A DNA stretch of 6,405 nt, from contig JAESQE010000510.1 of assembly GCA_016765335.1 (NCBI GenBank), forward strand, positions 1 through 6,405, in the 5' to 3' direction. The notes under the pieces are model-generated. The model was given only the letters and a program-made list of their open reading frames with translations, had not been told where the DNA came from and searched no databases. This stretch comes from Planctomycetaceae bacterium (GTDB lineage: Bacteria > Planctomycetota > Planctomycetia > Planctomycetales > Planctomycetaceae). Positions within the stretch are counted from its first letter, which is position 1, and the number at the start of each line of letters is the position of its first letter. The translations under genes were made by a program, and so were the position numbers. Positions 6,367 through 6,405 of the stretch are shown in pieces.

Positions 6367-6405
6367 TTTTTTACCACAGAGACGCAGAGAACACCGAGTA
6401 AAAAA
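6367..6405. repeat. Tri-partite CACAGAG-like repeat in an inverted T/A-run pair, cut by the window end
   Basis: Three degenerate 9-nt units (CCACAGAGA, CGCAGAGAA, CACCGAGTA; 6374-6400) lie between TTTTTTAC (6367-6374) and its exact complement GTAAAAAA (6398-6405). The stem may continue past the window end. I recall similar ACCACAGAG-type sequences as dispersed intergenic repeats in many bacterial genomes. It lies about 85 bp after ppk1. Besides being a repeat it could mark a transcript end, but the GC-poor stem is not a typical terminator. Confidence 0.5.

Overview
The window looks like a chromosomal segment from a planctomycete (Planctomycetota). This is inferred from the style of the proteins, chiefly an excisionase-type helix-turn-helix fused in front of a response-regulator receiver domain, together with the moderate G+C content, long spacers and scattered repeat elements. 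I could not test the assignment by database search. No rRNA, tRNA or CRISPR array is visible, and there is no transposase gene.

Layout: (1) A minus-strand gene (26-604) encodes the helix-turn-helix/receiver protein. (2) A spacer of about 750 bp (605-1358/1385) holds no convincing gene; its right part carries a repeat end and a promoter-like sequence. (3) A plus-strand gene pair follows: a ROK-family sugar kinase (1386-2366, possible earlier start at 1359) and, 11 bp downstream, a full-length Ppx/GppA-family protein (2378-3982). (4) A 198-bp spacer contains a 119-bp MITE-like element with terminal inverted repeats and an internal hairpin, followed directly by a second inverted repeat. (5) A complete polyphosphate kinase, ppk1 (4181-6283), comes next. 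(6) The last 120 bp hold no gene but end in a tri-partite repeat flanked by a T-run and an A-run.

The plus-strand genes form an inorganic polyphosphate module. Ppk1 makes polyphosphate from ATP. A Ppx-type protein would normally degrade it or handle (p)ppGpp. The ROK kinase next to them could be a sugar kinase, possibly one that uses polyphosphate as donor. Two details make the module unusual. The Ppx-like protein has substitutions at the three positions I align with the catalytic acidic residues of E. coli Ppx (D to E, E to V, D to E). The ROK kinase has lost all three cysteines of the family's zinc-binding loop. In addition, the ROK-ppx pair is bracketed by a perfect 16-bp inverted repeat (1293-1308 and 3994-4009), which also forms the end of the MITE-like element between ppx and ppk1.
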